Assembly (NCBI GenBank): GCA_025463565.1
Contig: JAODAT010000152.1
Span: forward strand, 1-32,206
DNA from: Microbacteriaceae bacterium
GTDB taxonomy: Bacteria; Actinomycetota; Actinomycetes; Actinomycetales; Microbacteriaceae
Direction: 5' to 3'
DNA: 32,206 nucleotides
The position numbers and the translations under genes are program-made. Positions 6,996 through 14,819 of this stretch are shown here, one piece after another. How positions within the stretch are numbered: the first letter of the stretch is position 1; every line of letters starts with the position of its first letter. Below the pieces are notes generated by a model, which saw only the letters and a program-made list of their open reading frames with translations, searched no databases and was not told the DNA's origin.

Positions 6996-7937
6996 ATGAC
7001 TGAACGCTCGGCCTGGGGTTATGGGCTCGCAACGACGGCCGGCGACGGCACCGTACTCGACACCTGGTTCCGGGACCCCGCTCTCGGCAGCTTCCCGGCC
7101 GGTCGCGATCCCCACATCGCCCCGGCGGACTTCTCGCTGATCACCGGCGCCGACTCGCGCCGCAACGTGACCATCGACTTCGTCACCGTCGAGATCGACC
7201 TCGACAGTGCACCGGCGTCCACACCGGACGCGTACCTGCGCCTGCATCTGCTGAGCACGCTCCTCGTGAAGCCGAACACGATCAATCTCGACGGCATCTT
7301 CGGGATGCTGCCGGTGGTCGCCTGGACCAATGCCGGACCGGTGCACCCTGACGACTACGCGGCGGAACGCCTCACCCTTCAGCGGGCCGGAATCGCAGCA
7401 CACTCCATCGACCGCTTCCCACGGCTCACCGACTACCTCTCGCCCGACCGCGTGCGCATCGCCGACACGTCGCGGGTGCGGCTTGGGGCGCACCTCGCGC
7501 CCGGAACGACCGTGATGCACGAGGGCTTCGTGAACTTCAACGCGGGCACGCTCGGCGCGTCGATGGTGGAAGGCCGAATCTCGCAGGGGGTCGTCGTTGG
7601 CGACGGCTCGGATGTCGGGGGCGGCGCATCCATCATGGGCACGCTCTCCGGCGGCGGCACCGAACGGGTGGCTGTGGGCCGCCGAGCGCTGCTCGGCGCC
7701 AACTCGGGCATCGGCATCTCGATCGGAGACGACTCGGTGGTCGAAGCCGGCCTCTACGTGACGGCGGGCACCAAGGTCGTCGTGATCCGTGACGGCGAGG
7801 AGCCGGTGACCGTGAAGGCGGTTACGCTCTCGGCCGTGCCCGGCCTGCTGTTCCGCCGCAATTCCGTCACCGGGGGCGTCGAGGTGCTGGCACGGCAGGG
7901 CAAAGGCGTCGAGCTCAACGCCGCCCTGCACGCGTAG
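6996..7937 (+). CDS. dapD: 2,3,4,5-tetrahydropyridine-2,6-dicarboxylate N-succinyltransferase DapD
   Basis: 313 residues, the length of the actinobacterial DapD class. An alpha/beta N-terminal domain (about 1–160) is followed by a left-handed parallel beta-helix with G-rich hexapeptide repeats. These include [34 protein letters not shown] and [20 protein letters not shown], and a C-terminal cap follows. It transfers succinyl from succinyl-CoA to tetrahydrodipicolinate, committing it to the succinylase branch of diaminopimelate/lysine synthesis; the enzyme is a cytosolic trimer. ATG 6996 is the clear start from the leaderless box. It faces dapE across a 40-bp gap, and its stop is 25 bp from that of the convergent citrate synthase gene. 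Confidence 0.95.
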   Translation: MTERSAWGYGLATTAGDGTVLDTWFRDPALGSFPAGRDPHIAPADFSLITGADSRRNVTIDFVTVEIDLDSAPASTPDAYLRLHLLSTLLVKPNTINLDGIFGMLPVVAWTNAGPVHPDDYAAERLTLQRAGIAAHSIDRFPRLTDYLSPDRVRIADTSRVRLGAHLAPGTTVMHEGFVNFNAGTLGASMVEGRISQGVVVGDGSDVGGGASIMGTLSGGGTERVAVGRRALLGANSGIGISIGDDSVVEAGLYVTAGTKVVVIRDGEEPVTVKAVTLSAVPGLLFRRNSVTGGVEVLARQGKGVELNAALHA

Positions 7938-7962
7938 CAGGCAAGTTAGTACGAGCGACGCG

Positions 7963-9261
7963 TTACGAAGTGGGCCAGCCTCGTTCGGGTGCTCCGATGT
8001 AGAGCTGCTGCGGGCGACCGATCTTCGTTGAGTGGTCCTCGTTCATCTCCCGCCAGTGGGCGATCCAGCCCGGGAGACGACCGATCGCGAACAGCACGGT
8101 GAACATGCGGGTCGGAAAGCCCATGGCCTTGTAGATGACGCCCGTGTAGAAGTCGACGTTCGGGTACAGCTTGCGCTCCACGAAGTAGTCGTCGGCGAGC
8201 GCGACCGCTTCCAGCTCCTTGGCGATGTCGAGCAGGTCATCCTGCACGCCGAGGGCGGTGAGAATCTCGTCAGCGCTCTCCTTCACCAGGCGGGCGCGAG
8301 GGTCGAAGTTGCGATAGACCCGATGGCCGAAGCCCATCAGGCGCACGCCGTCTTCTTTGTTCTTCACCCGCTGCACGAACTTGTCGACGCTGTCGCCCGA
8401 TTCCTTGATCTCGGACAGCATCGTGAGCACGGCCTCGTTCGCCCCACCGTGCGCGGGTCCGTACAGCGCGTTGATACCGGCGGAGATCGAGGCGAACATA
8501 TTCGCCTGGGTGGAACCGACCAGCCGCACGGTCGAGGTGGAGGCGTTCTGCTCGTGGTCTTCGTGAAGAATGAGCAGGCGCTCGAGCGCACGCGACACCA
8601 CGGGATTGACCTCGTACGGCTCGGCCATCGTGCCGAAGTTGAGCTTCAGGAAGTTGTCGACGAAGCTCAGGCTGTTGTCGGGATACAGAAACGCCTGCCC
8701 GAGGCTCTTCTTATGCGCGTATGCAGCGATCACCGGCAGCTTTGCCAACAGGCGGATGGTCGAGAGTTCGATCTGCTCCGGATCATGAATGCTGAGCGAG
8801 TCCTCGTAGAACGTCGACAGCGCGGAGACCGCGCTCGACAGCACCGACATGGGGTGGGCGTTGTGCGGAAGCGCGTCGAAGAACCGGCGAAGGTCTTCGT
8901 GCAGCAGGGTGTGGCGACGCACACGGTCCTCGAAGGCACTGAGCTCAGACGGGGAGGGCAGCTCGCCGTGGATGAGCAGCCAGGCCACCTCGAGGTAGGT
9001 CGACTTCGCCGCGACCTCTTCGATCGCGTAGCCGCGGTAACGAAGGATGCCGGCATCGCCGTCGATGTAGGTGATCGCGCTCTTCGTCGCCGCCGTGTTC
9101 ACGAACCCGTAGTCGAGGGTCGAGTACCCCGTCTGCTTCATGAGGGTCGACACGTCGATGCTCGACGCCCCGTCTGTGCTCTGAAGGATCGGGAACTCCG
9201 CCGTGCCGCCGGGGAACGAAAGGGTGGCCTTGGGGGCGTCAGATGTGGGTGAGTCCGTCAC
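7963..9261 (-). CDS. gltA: Citrate synthase (hexameric, GltA type)
   Basis: 432 residues, full length for bacterial type II citrate synthase. The catalytic triad is present: H271 in GPAHGGANE, H313 in FGHRVYRNFDPRA and D370 in YPNVDFYTG. Citrate-binding residues occur in LHEDHEQNASTSTVR. The N-terminal beta domain (about 1–60) that carries NADH allostery in Gram-negative enzymes is present but not diagnostic. The enzyme condenses acetyl-CoA and oxaloacetate at the entry to the TCA cycle. The GTG start at 9261 is preceded by TAGGCT with 6 nt between and no ribosome-binding site, so it is probably leaderless and separately transcribed from dapC, whose stop lies 57 bp upstream. Confidence 0.97.
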   Translation of the reverse strand: MTDSPTSDAPKATLSFPGGTAEFPILQSTDGASSIDVSTLMKQTGYSTLDYGFVNTAATKSAITYIDGDAGILRYRGYAIEEVAAKSTYLEVAWLLIHGELPSPSELSAFEDRVRRHTLLHEDLRRFFDALPHNAHPMSVLSSAVSALSTFYEDSLSIHDPEQIELSTIRLLAKLPVIAAYAHKKSLGQAFLYPDNSLSFVDNFLKLNFGTMAEPYEVNPVVSRALERLLILHEDHEQNASTSTVRLVGSTQANMFASISAGINALYGPAHGGANEAVLTMLSEIKESGDSVDKFVQRVKNKEDGVRLMGFGHRVYRNFDPRARLVKESADEILTALGVQDDLLDIAKELEAVALADDYFVERKLYPNVDFYTGVIYKAMGFPTRMFTVLFAIGRLPGWIAHWREMNEDHSTKIGRPQQLYIGAPERGWPTS

Positions 9262-9267
9262 GCTTAC

Positions 9268-9273
9268 AGCCTA
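9268..9273 (-). promoter_or_regulatory. -10 box of leaderless gltA
   Basis: TAGGCT on the minus strand, 6 nt (9262–9267) before GTG 9261. Confidence 0.6.
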
Positions 9274-9318
9274 ATTGGCCGCGGCGTCGACAGTTGCACC
9301 CGCCAACGACTGCAGGGA

Positions 9319-10431
9319 TTACTTGTGGAAGTCCGCCAAACGGCGCGCGGCTTCGGCGAGGTGCTCGTCGGTTGCGGTCAGTGCGATCCGCACGTACTGC
9401 GAGGCCGGGTCGCCGTAGAACGTTCCGGGCGCGACCAGGATGCCGAGATCCGCCAGACGACCCACCGTGGCGAGAGCGGGCTGGTCCGCGGTCGCCCAGA
9501 GGTACAGGCCGCCCTCGCTGCTGTCGATGCGGAGGCCTGCGGCTTCGACCGCCGGAATGAGTGCGTCGCGCCGTGCCCGGTAGAGCGCGCGCTGCGCGGC
9601 GACGTGCGTTTCGTCGGCGAGGGCGGCAACCATCGCGGCCTGCACGGGGAACGGCGGAATGAGTCCGAGGTTCTTGCGAACTTCGAGGATCTCGGCGATG
9701 AGATCGCTGCAGCCCGCGACGAACGCGGCCCGGTAACCGGCGAGGCTCGACTGCTTGCTGAGCGAGTAGACGCTCAGCACGGAGTTGCGCTCCCCGTGGA
9801 TGACTCGCGGGTCGAGAATGCTCGGGGCCGGTCCATCAGATTCCCACGCCAGCTCCGCGTAGCATTCGTCGCTCGCGATGACCGCACCCAGCTCGCGCGC
9901 CCGCGCGACGGCGGCCGCGAGCTGCTCGACGCCGAGGATGCGGCCGTCCGGGTTCGCGGGGCTGTTCACCCAGATAAGACGGGTGTTCTCCGGCCACTCG
10001 GCCGGATCATCGCTCGCGACGACAGTTGCGCCGACAAGCGCAGCGCCCACCGCGTAGGTGGGGTAGGCCTGTGAGGGCTGCACCACGACATCCCCGGGAC
10101 CCAGCCCGAGCCAGAGCGCGAGCCCGCCGATGAACTCTTTGGAGCCGATGGTGGGCAGCACGTTCGCGATGCTCAGGTCGTCGACACCACGGCGGCGGGC
10201 GTACCAGTCGACGATCGCCTCACGCAAAGGAACGCTTCCGGCGGTGAGCGGGTAGGCGTGCGCGTCCGTCGCTGCAGCGAGTGCATCGCGGATGACCGCC
10301 GGCGTCGGGTCGACCGGCGAACCGACCGACAGGTCGATCATGCCGCCCGAGTGTGCCTTCGCGCGCTCGGCGTACGGCGTGAGGGCATCCCACGGAAAGT
10401 CGGGGAGTACGAGCGGGACGCGAGCGGACAA
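9319..10431 (-). CDS. dapC: N-succinyldiaminopimelate aminotransferase DapC
   Basis: A class I/II fold-type I aminotransferase of about 370 residues. Visible motifs are the NSPANPDG strand (about 156–163), SDECYAE (188–193), and the PLP lysine K226 in YSLSKQSSLAGYR, with an arginine in QYVRIALT near the C-terminus for substrate carboxylate. It converts N-succinyl-2-amino-6-ketopimelate to succinyl-DAP using glutamate, between DapD and DapE. No ATG or GTG exists near the N-terminus; the best start is TTG 10431, 2 nt after the ferredoxin stop. This makes dapC the third cistron of mshB–fdx–dapC, probably translated by re-initiation. The same dapC–ferredoxin pairing is known in mycobacteria. Confidence 0.93.
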   Translation of the reverse strand: MSARVPLVLPDFPWDALTPYAERAKAHSGGMIDLSVGSPVDPTPAVIRDALAAATDAHAYPLTAGSVPLREAIVDWYARRRGVDDLSIANVLPTIGSKEFIGGLALWLGLGPGDVVVQPSQAYPTYAVGAALVGATVVASDDPAEWPENTRLIWVNSPANPDGRILGVEQLAAAVARARELGAVIASDECYAELAWESDGPAPSILDPRVIHGERNSVLSVYSLSKQSSLAGYRAAFVAGCSDLIAEILEVRKNLGLIPPFPVQAAMVAALADETHVAAQRALYRARRDALIPAVEAAGLRIDSSEGGLYLWATADQPALATVGRLADLGILVAPGTFYGDPASQYVRIALTATDEHLAEAARRLADFHK

Positions 10432-10433
10432 GG

Positions 10434-10760
10434 TCAGGCCGCTGGGCCCTGCGGAGGCAGGGCGTCGATCACGGCGTGGTCGCGATGCACCACGCCGACC
10501 TTGGCCGCACCGCCCGGCGAGCCGAGTTCCTCGAACCACTCGACGTTGGCCTTGTAATAGTCGGCCCACTTGTCGGGGAGGTCGTCTTCGTAGAAGATCG
10601 CCTCGACCGGGCAGACCGGCTCGCACGCGCCGCAGTCGACGCACTCGTCGGGGTGGATGTACAGCATCCGATCGCCCTCGTAGATGCAGTCGACGGGACA
10701 CTCGTCGATGCATGCTCTGTCTTTGACGTCCACACACGGGAGCGCGATGACATAGGTCAC
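10434..10760 (-). CDS. fdxA: 7Fe ferredoxin (FdxA/FdxC type)
   Basis: 108 residues. Cysteine pattern: C9, C17 and C50 fit a [3Fe-4S] cluster; C21, C40, C43 and C46 (DECVDCGACEPVCP) fit a [4Fe-4S] cluster. An extra C25 lies in ECPVDCIYEG. The C-terminal extension with DLPDKWADYY is typical of actinobacterial seven-iron ferredoxins, which donate electrons to cytochromes P450 and other oxidoreductases. The GTG start overlaps the mshB stop by 4 bp (GTGA), with a GAAGGGAA about 12 nt upstream. It sits between mshB and dapC with tight overlaps on both sides. The gene context is conserved in actinobacteria, though the partner of this ferredoxin is not known. Confidence 0.95.
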   Translation of the reverse strand: MTYVIALPCVDVKDRACIDECPVDCIYEGDRMLYIHPDECVDCGACEPVCPVEAIFYEDDLPDKWADYYKANVEWFEELGSPGGAAKVGVVHRDHAVIDALPPQGPAA

Positions 10761-11935
10761 GAGGCTTCTGGTTCCCTTCGGGTTGGTGCAGTAACCAGCC
10801 TATCGCGGCGGAACGGCCCCCGAGCCGGCCACGCCAGCACCACGATCGCGATGGCCGGCGTGCCGTAGACGAGCAGGTAACCGACCGGATTCGCCGGAAC
10901 GAGAAGGCCGCCGCCCGAGCCGGCGAGCGAGAGGACTCCGATCGCGCCGATCATGCCGATGGCCGCGAAGACGCCCACGATTCTGCCCTCGAATGCGAGC
11001 CTGGCGCCGACGAAGATCAGCGCGGCGATCAACAGGCTCACGACGATTCCGATCGGCAGCGGCACCCCGAAGGCAGGAACCGAGAACTGGTGGTCCACAG
11101 TGGCGATTGCTCCGACACCGGCACCGATCACGAGCGCGAGCACGCAGGCGAGAATCACGGCCCCGAATCCCTGCTCGCTCCAGGCCGACGCCCGGGGCTG
11201 CTGGTCGTGCACTCGACTGAACCGTTCGACGGTAGCGATCGGCCTGGCCGGACCGCTCGACAGGGCGAAGCGGTCGCCGTCCACGGTCACCTGGCTGCGG
11301 TACGCGGTGAGCGCTGCGGTCTTGCGGGCGATGACCGGAGCGACGTCGATCTCGATGTCGCCCTTCTCGTCGATCTCGAAGAATGGCACCTCCATCACCT
11401 CGGCGGCACGCTGCGCCGCCTCCCGCGCGCGGATGTGGTCCGGATGTCCGTAGCCGCCGCGAGCGTCGTAGCTGATCACCGCGGTCGGCTTCGTCGCCTC
11501 GATCACCGCGGCGATGTCGGCCGCGACATCCCCGAAGGGCGCAGCACAGAGCGAATCCTCCGGCAGGTGCTCGGTGGCCTCTGCCCCCGCGCTTCCCCAC
11601 TGCATCCCGGAGTCCGTGTATTTGCGCGGCGGCAGGGTTCCCCAGCGAGCGCCGGCGTCGCCCAGGAAACGGTGATCGCGAACTCCGAGGATGCCCATGG
11701 CCGCAGAGAGCTCGCGGGCCCGGTACGCGGCGAGCCGCTTCGACCCCTCCAGCTGCCGGATGTCTTCGGGGATGACCTCACCGAGTTCACCTCGCGTGCA
11801 GGTCAGCACGGTGACCGCGCTGCCGCGGTCGACGAGCGTCGCGATGGTGCCGCCGGTGGCGATGGTCTCGTCGTCCGGGTGCGCGTGTACGAACAGGATT
11901 CGTTCGAGTTCACTCAGGATTGGCGGGGTTTCCAC
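10757..11935 (-). CDS. mshB: PIG-L family deacetylase (MshB-like) fused to a four-helix membrane domain
   Basis: 392 residues in two parts. Residues 1–245 are a zinc-dependent LmbE/PIG-L deacetylase: HAHPDDE (17–23) with H19 and D22 as zinc/catalytic residues, and GHPDH (163–167) giving another zinc ligand. In actinobacteria this family includes MshB, which deacetylates GlcNAc-inositol in mycothiol synthesis. The position upstream of ferredoxin and dapC agrees with mshB order in other genomes. Residues about 255–370 form four hydrophobic helices, unlike the soluble 300-residue MshB of mycobacteria. They resemble the small membrane proteins (DUF6113-like) that I recall as separate genes beside mshB in Streptomyces. 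The start GTG 11935 follows TATCCT by 7 nt; the open frame further upstream is antisense to efeU. Substrate specificity is inferred from synteny. Confidence 0.82.
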   Translation of the reverse strand: METPPILSELERILFVHAHPDDETIATGGTIATLVDRGSAVTVLTCTRGELGEVIPEDIRQLEGSKRLAAYRARELSAAMGILGVRDHRFLGDAGARWGTLPPRKYTDSGMQWGSAGAEATEHLPEDSLCAAPFGDVAADIAAVIEATKPTAVISYDARGGYGHPDHIRAREAAQRAAEVMEVPFFEIDEKGDIEIDVAPVIARKTAALTAYRSQVTVDGDRFALSSGPARPIATVERFSRVHDQQPRASAWSEQGFGAVILACVLALVIGAGVGAIATVDHQFSVPAFGVPLPIGIVVSLLIAALIFVGARLAFEGRIVGVFAAIGMIGAIGVLSLAGSGGGLLVPANPVGYLLVYGTPAIAIVVLAWPARGPFRRDRLVTAPTRREPEAS

Positions 11936-11942
11936 AGTGGAC

Positions 11943-11948
11943 AGGATA
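11943..11948 (-). promoter_or_regulatory. -10 box of leaderless mshB
   Basis: TATCCT on the minus strand, 7 nt (11936–11942) before GTG 11935. The iron box lies just upstream, ending 26 nt from this hexamer. Confidence 0.55.
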
Positions 11949-11974
11949 TGCCGCGCCCGATACAGTCGACTGAG

Positions 11975-11993
11975 TAAGGTAAGCCTTACCAAC
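11975..11993 (+). promoter_or_regulatory. DtxR/IdeR-type iron box controlling efeUOB
   Basis: TAAGGTAAGCCTTACCAAC matches the 19-bp DtxR/IdeR consensus (TTAGGTTAGGCTAACCTAA) at 13 of 19 positions and contains the near-perfect dyad GGTAAGC/CTTACC. Its first six bases, TAAGGT, also fit an actinobacterial -10, so metal-loaded regulator would block efeU transcription. It is 30 bp before the efeU start and in the intergenic region shared with mshB. Confidence 0.8.
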
Positions 11994-12022
11994 ATCCCGT
12001 CCCACAATTCTGAAACGATTCC

Positions 12023-13615
12023 GTGCTCGCAACTCTTGTCATCGGCCTCCGCGAAGGTCTCGAGGCGGCACTCATCGTCGGAATCCTCGCCGCGTTCCTG
12101 CGCCGCAACGGCAGGTCGCTTCGGGCGATGTGGATCGGCGTCATCATCGCGATCGCCCTGAGCATCACGGTCGGCAGCGTGCTCGAGCTCGTGTCGCTGT
12201 CCCTCCCGCAGGCGCAGCAGGAGGGTCTCGAGACCGTCATCGGCGCGGTCGCGGTCGTCTTCGTGACCGGGATGATCGTGTGGATGAACACCCACGCCTC
12301 CGGCCTGAAGCGCGACATCGAGTCATCCGCCACGGCCGCTCTGGGCGAGGGAACGGCGCTCGCCCTCGCCGTCATGGCCTTCCTCGCGGTTCTCAAGGAG
12401 GGCTTCGAGACCTCCGTCTTCCTGCTCGCGACATTCCAGTCGTCCACGAGCGTCATCGCCGCGATCGCCGGCGCCGTGATCGGCATCCTCGTCGCCGTCG
12501 GCATCGGCGTGGGCATCTACCACGGTGGCGTGCGCATCAATCTCGGTCGGTTCTTCCGATTCACCGGCGTCTTCCTCGTCTTCGTCGCCGCCGGCCTCGT
12601 GCTCAGCGCGCTGCGCACCGCCCACGAGGCCGGCTGGCTGAACATCGGCCAGCAGCAGACGGTCGACCTGGCCTGGCTCGCGCCGAACGGGTCGATCCAG
12701 TCCGCGCTCATCACGGGAGTGCTCGGCATCCCGTCGGACCCACGGCTCGTCGAGGTGATGGGCTGGGCGATCTATCTCGTCAGCGTGCTGCTGTTCGTGC
12801 TCTGGCCCGCGCGCATCCGGCCGTCCGGCGTCGCCGCGATCAAGACGCGGCTCGGCATCGCCATCGGCCTGGTGGCCGTCGCGGCGATCCTCGGCCTCGC
12901 CGTGCCGCTCGCGGGAGCCGGCTCGGGCGATGGCACCCTTCGGCTGGCGAACGGATCCGGCGCGATCGGCGGGATCGTGTCGACCACCGCGTCACCCGAC
13001 CGCTTCACCCTCAACACCGGCTCCGGCTCGACCACGATGACCGCGTCGCGCTCGACCAGCACCGTGAAAGATGGCGTGGCAGCTGTCATGCACGTGGTGC
13101 CCTCGATGCGGGCCACGACCACCGCATCCGTCACCATCGACCAGCTCGCCGCCGATAACGGCGGCCGTCTCCCCATCGGGATGAGCCTGCAGCAGAGCCC
13201 GGGGCCGTTCAGCGTGACCACGATCACCAGCACCACACTGAGGGTCTGGACCGTCGGCTCGGGGCTCCTCAACGCATCGAGCGAGACCTCACACATCCTG
13301 CAAATCTCCGGGGGCGGCCTCAGCGGCAACCGTACGGTCTCGACCGCGGGCAACGCACTGTCCGGCGACTCGTCCGACGTCGCGAGTATCACCGCGCGCA
13401 TCGTGGCGGCGCAGTCCGCGAACGACGAGCGCCTGCTCTGGAAGCTCTGGCTTCCGGTCGCCATGCTCATCGCCGCGCTCGCCCTCGCGCTGTCGGCCGC
13501 TCGTGCCGCGCGCCGTCTCGAACCCGCCGCACTCCGAACCACCGCACTCAGCGCCTCCGCATCACAGACCCCGAAAAACAGAAACCTGAGGAACAGCACG
13601 AATGTCCCCCGCTAA
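12023..13615 (+). CDS. efeU: Iron permease EfeU (FTR1 family) with long extracytoplasmic C-terminal region
   Basis: 530 residues. The N-terminal ~290 residues form the seven-helix permease with the two iron-coordinating signatures: REGLE (10–14) and KEGFE (125–129, the REGLE variant). A hydrophobic helix near residue 290 is followed by about 170 residues rich in S/T/G, predicted to be outside the cell, and a last membrane helix (about 475–495). E. coli EfeU is only about 276 residues, so the second half is an extension, as in other actinobacterial members. EfeU imports iron delivered by EfeO/EfeB. The GTG start has only a weak ribosome-binding site. The iron box upstream implies iron repression. 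The gene overlaps efeO by 14 bp. Confidence 0.95.
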   Translation: MLATLVIGLREGLEAALIVGILAAFLRRNGRSLRAMWIGVIIAIALSITVGSVLELVSLSLPQAQQEGLETVIGAVAVVFVTGMIVWMNTHASGLKRDIESSATAALGEGTALALAVMAFLAVLKEGFETSVFLLATFQSSTSVIAAIAGAVIGILVAVGIGVGIYHGGVRINLGRFFRFTGVFLVFVAAGLVLSALRTAHEAGWLNIGQQQTVDLAWLAPNGSIQSALITGVLGIPSDPRLVEVMGWAIYLVSVLLFVLWPARIRPSGVAAIKTRLGIAIGLVAVAAILGLAVPLAGAGSGDGTLRLANGSGAIGGIVSTTASPDRFTLNTGSGSTTMTASRSTSTVKDGVAAVMHVVPSMRATTTASVTIDQLAADNGGRLPIGMSLQQSPGPFSVTTITSTTLRVWTVGSGLLNASSETSHILQISGGGLSGNRTVSTAGNALSGDSSDVASITARIVAAQSANDERLLWKLWLPVAMLIAALALALSAARAARRLEPAALRTTALSASASQTPKNRNLRNSTNVPR

Positions 13616-14819
13616 GAACGTCAGGTCGCTCGCGATCGTGGCGACCATCGCTGCCGCCGCCTTCGCGCTGGCCGGCTGCGCATCGACGACGACCGCCGAC
13701 ACCGCGTCGTCGAGCTCCGCCGCGACCCAGATCGCCGTCACTCTCAACGGAGGCTCGCAGGACACCTGCGAGCTGAGCGCAACAACCGCGAAAGCCGGGC
13801 CGGTGACCTTCACGGTCACCAACAAGACCTCGACCGCCATCACCGAGGTGGAGCTACTCAGCGCCGACCGCATCATCGGCGAGAAGGAGAACCTCGCCCC
13901 CGGCCTCAGCCCGGTGAAGTTCACGGTCACCCTCGGCGGCGGCAATTACCAGGTCTATTGCCCGGGCGCAGTGAAAGAGATGCAGACCCTCGTCGTCTCC
14001 GGCCAGGAGGCGGCAGCGCCGAAGGGCGGCGTCACGGGCCTGCTCAAGCAGGGCACGGATGGCTACGCCAAGTACGTCAGCGGCGTGCTGTCCAACATGA
14101 CCACCGCGGTCGCGAACCTCAACACCGCCGTGCAGTCGGGTGATGTCGCCCAGGCGAAAACCGAGTACGCCCTCGCCCGCCCGTACTACGAGCGCATCGA
14201 GTCCGACGTGGACGGCTTCGCGCTCCCCGGCTTCAAGGCCACCGACAACGCAGGCAATCTCGACTACCTGATTGACATGCGGGCATCCAACCTCGACCCG
14301 GTGGTCGGCTGGCACGGCTTCCATGCCATCGAGCGCGACCTCTGGCAGGGCGGCGCGATCACCGATTCCACGAAGCAGCTCTCCACCGAGCTGGTGTCGA
14401 ACGTCGCCAAGCTGAACACACTCGCCGCAAAGCTCACCTACAAGCCGGAGGACCTCGCCAACGGAGCGGCCAGCCTGCTCGAAGAGGTGCAAACCGAGAA
14501 GATCAAGGGTGAGGAGGAGGACTTCAGCCACCTCGACCTCATCGACTTCGCCGCCAACGTCGAGGGTGCCCAGCAGGCCTTCGCCTTCCTCGAGCCCGGC
14601 ATGAAGAAGATCGATCCCGACCTGACGAAGCAGGTGAACACGCAGTTCGCGAACGTGACCACCCTGCTCGACAAGTACAAAGACCCGACGGCGCCCGGTG
14701 GCTATGTCACCTACACGGCGGCGCTTAAGGCGACGGATGCCGCTACCCTGAGCCAGGCGGTCCAGGCACTGCAGGACCCGCTCTCCAAGATCGCAGAGAA
14801 GGTCGCAACAGCACAGTGA
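13602..14819 (+). CDS. efeO: EfeO: iron-uptake lipoprotein with cupredoxin and M75/imelysin-like domains
   Basis: 405 residues. The signal peptide ends with lipobox LAGC (C26), so the protein is anchored outside the membrane. Residues about 40–132 look like the EfeO cupredoxin domain, with C56 and C120. The rest is the helical M75 domain with the metal-site motif HxxE in WHGFHAIERDLW (H241–E244). It is thought to bind ferrous/ferric iron and copper and to pass iron to EfeU. Start ATG 13602 has AGGA about 9 nt upstream inside efeU and overlaps its stop. It also overlaps efeB by 4 bp, so the three genes form one tightly coupled operon. Confidence 0.95.
   Translation: MSPAKNVRSLAIVATIAAAAFALAGCASTTTADTASSSSAATQIAVTLNGGSQDTCELSATTAKAGPVTFTVTNKTSTAITEVELLSADRIIGEKENLAPGLSPVKFTVTLGGGNYQVYCPGAVKEMQTLVVSGQEAAAPKGGVTGLLKQGTDGYAKYVSGVLSNMTTAVANLNTAVQSGDVAQAKTEYALARPYYERIESDVDGFALPGFKATDNAGNLDYLIDMRASNLDPVVGWHGFHAIERDLWQGGAITDSTKQLSTELVSNVAKLNTLAAKLTYKPEDLANGAASLLEEVQTEKIKGEEEDFSHLDLIDFAANVEGAQQAFAFLEPGMKKIDPDLTKQVNTQFANVTTLLDKYKDPTAPGGYVTYTAALKATDAATLSQAVQALQDPLSKIAEKVATAQ

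Noticed and set aside
11936-12295. Upstream extension of the mshB frame
   Set aside because: It would run antisense through efeU and across the iron box; the leaderless -10 places the start at 11935.
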